Positions 62,741-64,000 of a stretch of DNA of 64,000 nucleotides are shown one piece after another. Under the pieces are notes generated by a model, which was given only the letters and a program-made list of their open reading frames with translations, searched no databases and was not told the DNA's origin. The first letter of the stretch is position 1. Every line of letters starts with the position of its first letter. The position numbers and the translations under genes were made by a program. Source of the stretch: a beta proteobacterium AAP65 (GTDB lineage: Bacteria > Pseudomonadota > Gammaproteobacteria > Burkholderiales > Burkholderiaceae_C). The stretch lies in NCBI GenBank assembly GCA_001295865.1, contig LJHW01000012.1:1-64000 (forward strand), in the 5' to 3' direction.

Positions 62741-63826
62741 TCAGCGCGAACCGCCTTCCAGTGCGGCCAGCTGCTCGGCCGCCCGCGCGGCCTGCAGCGC
62801 ATCGAGCACGTCGCCGAGGTCGCCGTCCATCACCTGGCCCAGTTTGTAGAGCGTGAGGTTGATGCGGTGGTCGGTGAGCCGGCCCTGCGGGAAGTTGTAG
62901 GTGCGGATGCGGTCGCTGCGGTCGCCGCTGCCGATCAGGCCCTTGCGCGTGGCCGCTTCCTTCGCAGCGCGTTCGCTCGTTTCCTTGTCGCGCAGGCGCG
63001 CCTGCAGCACGGCCATGGCCTTGGCCTTGTTGCGGTGCTGGCTGCGGTCGTCCTGGCACTCGGCCACCAGGCCCGTGGGCAGGTGGGTGATGCGGATGGC
63101 GCTGTCGGTCTTGTTGACGTGCTGGCCGCCAGCGCCGCTGGCGCGGAAGGTGTCGATGCGCAGGTCGGCCGGGTTCAACGTGATCTCTTCGGTTTCGTCG
63201 GGCTCGGGCATCACGGCCACGGTGCAGGCGCTGGTGTGGATGCGGCCCTGGCTCTCGGTGGCCGGTACGCGCTGCACGCGGTGGCCGCCGCTTTCGAAGC
63301 GCAGCCGGCCGTAGACCGCTTCGCCTTCGACGCGCAGCACCAGCTCCTTGTAGCCACCGAGTTCGCTGTCGCTCTGGCTCATCACCTCGGTGCGCCAGCC
63401 CTGGCGTTCGCAGTGGCGCAGGTACATGCGGGCCAGGTCGCCGGCGAAGAGCGCGCTTTCGTCGCCGCCGGTGCCGGCGCGGATTTCCAGAAAGGCATTG
63501 CGTGCGTCGTCGGGGTCTTTCGGGATCAGCGCCGTCTGCAGTTCGGCGTGCAGGCGTTCGAGGTCTGCGCTGGCGGCGGTGATCTCCTCGCGCGCCATCT
63601 CGGCCATGTCCTCATCAGCCAGCATCTCGCGCGCCGCCATGAGGTCGGCCTCGCGCTGCTGGTACTGCCGGTAACGGCCGACGATGCCGCTGGCCTCGGC
63701 CTGCTCGCGCGAGAGCGTGCGCCAGCGTTTGATATCGCTGGCGACGGCCGGATCGGCCAGGGTGGCATCGAGTTCGGCCAGGCGCAGGGCCAGGCGTTCG
63801 AATTGGTCACGCAGCTGCGGGTTCAT
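62741..63826 (-). CDS. prfA: Peptide chain release factor 1
   Basis: A 361-residue RF1 that reads UAA and UAG. The catalytic [15 protein letters not shown] is intact. The stop-recognition tripeptide in RF1 is PxT; here [16 protein letters not shown] covers that loop (PAT). Length and order match the family. It is part of hemA-prfA-prmC. Confidence 0.97.
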   Translation of the reverse strand: MNPQLRDQFERLALRLAELDATLADPAVASDIKRWRTLSREQAEASGIVGRYRQYQQREADLMAAREMLADEDMAEMAREEITAASADLERLHAELQTALIPKDPDDARNAFLEIRAGTGGDESALFAGDLARMYLRHCERQGWRTEVMSQSDSELGGYKELVLRVEGEAVYGRLRFESGGHRVQRVPATESQGRIHTSACTVAVMPEPDETEEITLNPADLRIDTFRASGAGGQHVNKTDSAIRITHLPTGLVAECQDDRSQHRNKAKAMAVLQARLRDKETSERAAKEAATRKGLIGSGDRSDRIRTYNFPQGRLTDHRINLTLYKLGQVMDGDLGDVLDALQAARAAEQLAALEGGSR

Positions 63827-63900
63827 GGGGCGGGCGGGGCAGGGGACTGACGGAGGCGCCGCGGGTTGCGGCAGCGGGGCAGGGCGGCAGGTCGGCGCCG

Positions 63901-63999
63901 CTAACGCCCGCGCTCGCTGCCGCGGTCGCCGCCCCCGGCGGGCCGCCCACCCTGGCGCAGGAAGAGCCGCTGCACCGTGTGCGCCAGGCGCTCGCGCTC
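63901..63999 (-). CDS. hemA: Probable glutamyl-tRNA reductase C-terminus (partial)
   Basis: An open frame that runs off the right edge and ends at TAG 63903-63901, 75 bases before prfA. The 32 residues seen, starting [18 protein letters not shown], resemble the dimerisation-helix end of betaproteobacterial HemA, and hemA-prfA-prmC is the standard order. The Gly/Arg-rich tail is unusual. The call rests mostly on position. Confidence 0.55.
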   Translation of the reverse strand, partial: ERERLAHTVQRLFLRQGGRPAGGGDRGSERGR

Positions 64000-64000
64000 G

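Overview
The window is a high-GC chromosomal segment of a betaproteobacterium, most likely a Burkholderiales member of the Rubrivivax/Leptothrix/Ideonella type. This is inferred from gene content: a Burkholderiales-type leucine-degradation operon, a double-length UvrA, PEP-CTERM proteins, a DUF1631 protein, MsrPQ, and the gene orders pilB-pilC-pilD-coaE-zapD-yacG, rplU-rpmA-obg-proB and hemA-prfA-prmC. No rRNA, insertion sequence, prophage or CRISPR array was seen. The window holds one tRNA. No gene-free stretch exceeds about 215 bases; the longest are 9861-10072 (terminator plus acetate-operon leader), 46234-46440 (groES promoter and CIRCE) and 27220-27423 (regulator/lipoprotein divergent region).

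Layout. 2-1715: the end of a TrkH potassium channel and a convergent CbiM-like membrane protein. 1753-9427: leucine/isovalerate catabolism (liuB, a 42-residue ORF, liuC, a DUF4126 membrane protein, liuD, then liuE/mvaB, DUF1289 and a HCCA-isomerase-like thiol protein), led by an 18-bp perfect palindrome and interrupted by one opposing hypothetical gene. 9522-9904: a free-standing VgrG-tail-like protein with its own terminator. 10073-15406: DUF485, the acetate symporter actP, a DUF294 nucleotidyltransferase and a membrane-anchored PAS/degenerate-kinase/3'-5' exonuclease fusion. 15452-18293: a self-contained GntR(YtrA)-ABC-permease operon. 18317-22598: a small membrane protein, an NAD-dependent epimerase and an orphan hybrid histidine kinase. 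22611-27219: a malonate operon (malonyl-CoA decarboxylase, Bug solute receptor, malonyl-CoA synthetase) and its GntR regulator.

27424-36542: a lipoprotein, a cyclase-STAND-TPR protein and, divergent from it, an 1885-residue tandem UvrA. 36561-40653: two PEP-CTERM proteins, MsrQ/MsrP and a di-haem cytochrome c4. 40735-44107: engB, an alpha/beta hydrolase and DUF1631. 44243-46397: groES-groEL under CIRCE control. 46441-53189: persulfide dioxygenase-rhodanese, yacG, zapD, coaE, pilD, pilC and pilB. 53344-60714: tRNA-Pro(CGG), ispB, rplU-rpmA, obg, proB, rppH, proS and a lytic transglycosylase. 60734-64000: grxD, an outer-membrane protein, prmC, prfA and the probable C-terminus of hemA.

Most genes are core metabolism or housekeeping. 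The parts least explained by known biology are the transporter-nucleotidyltransferase-exonuclease cluster (10073-15406), the small ORF inside the liu operon, the orphan VgrG tail, the cyclase-STAND protein facing the tandem UvrA, and several genes whose -10 boxes sit so close to the start codon that their mRNAs should be leaderless.
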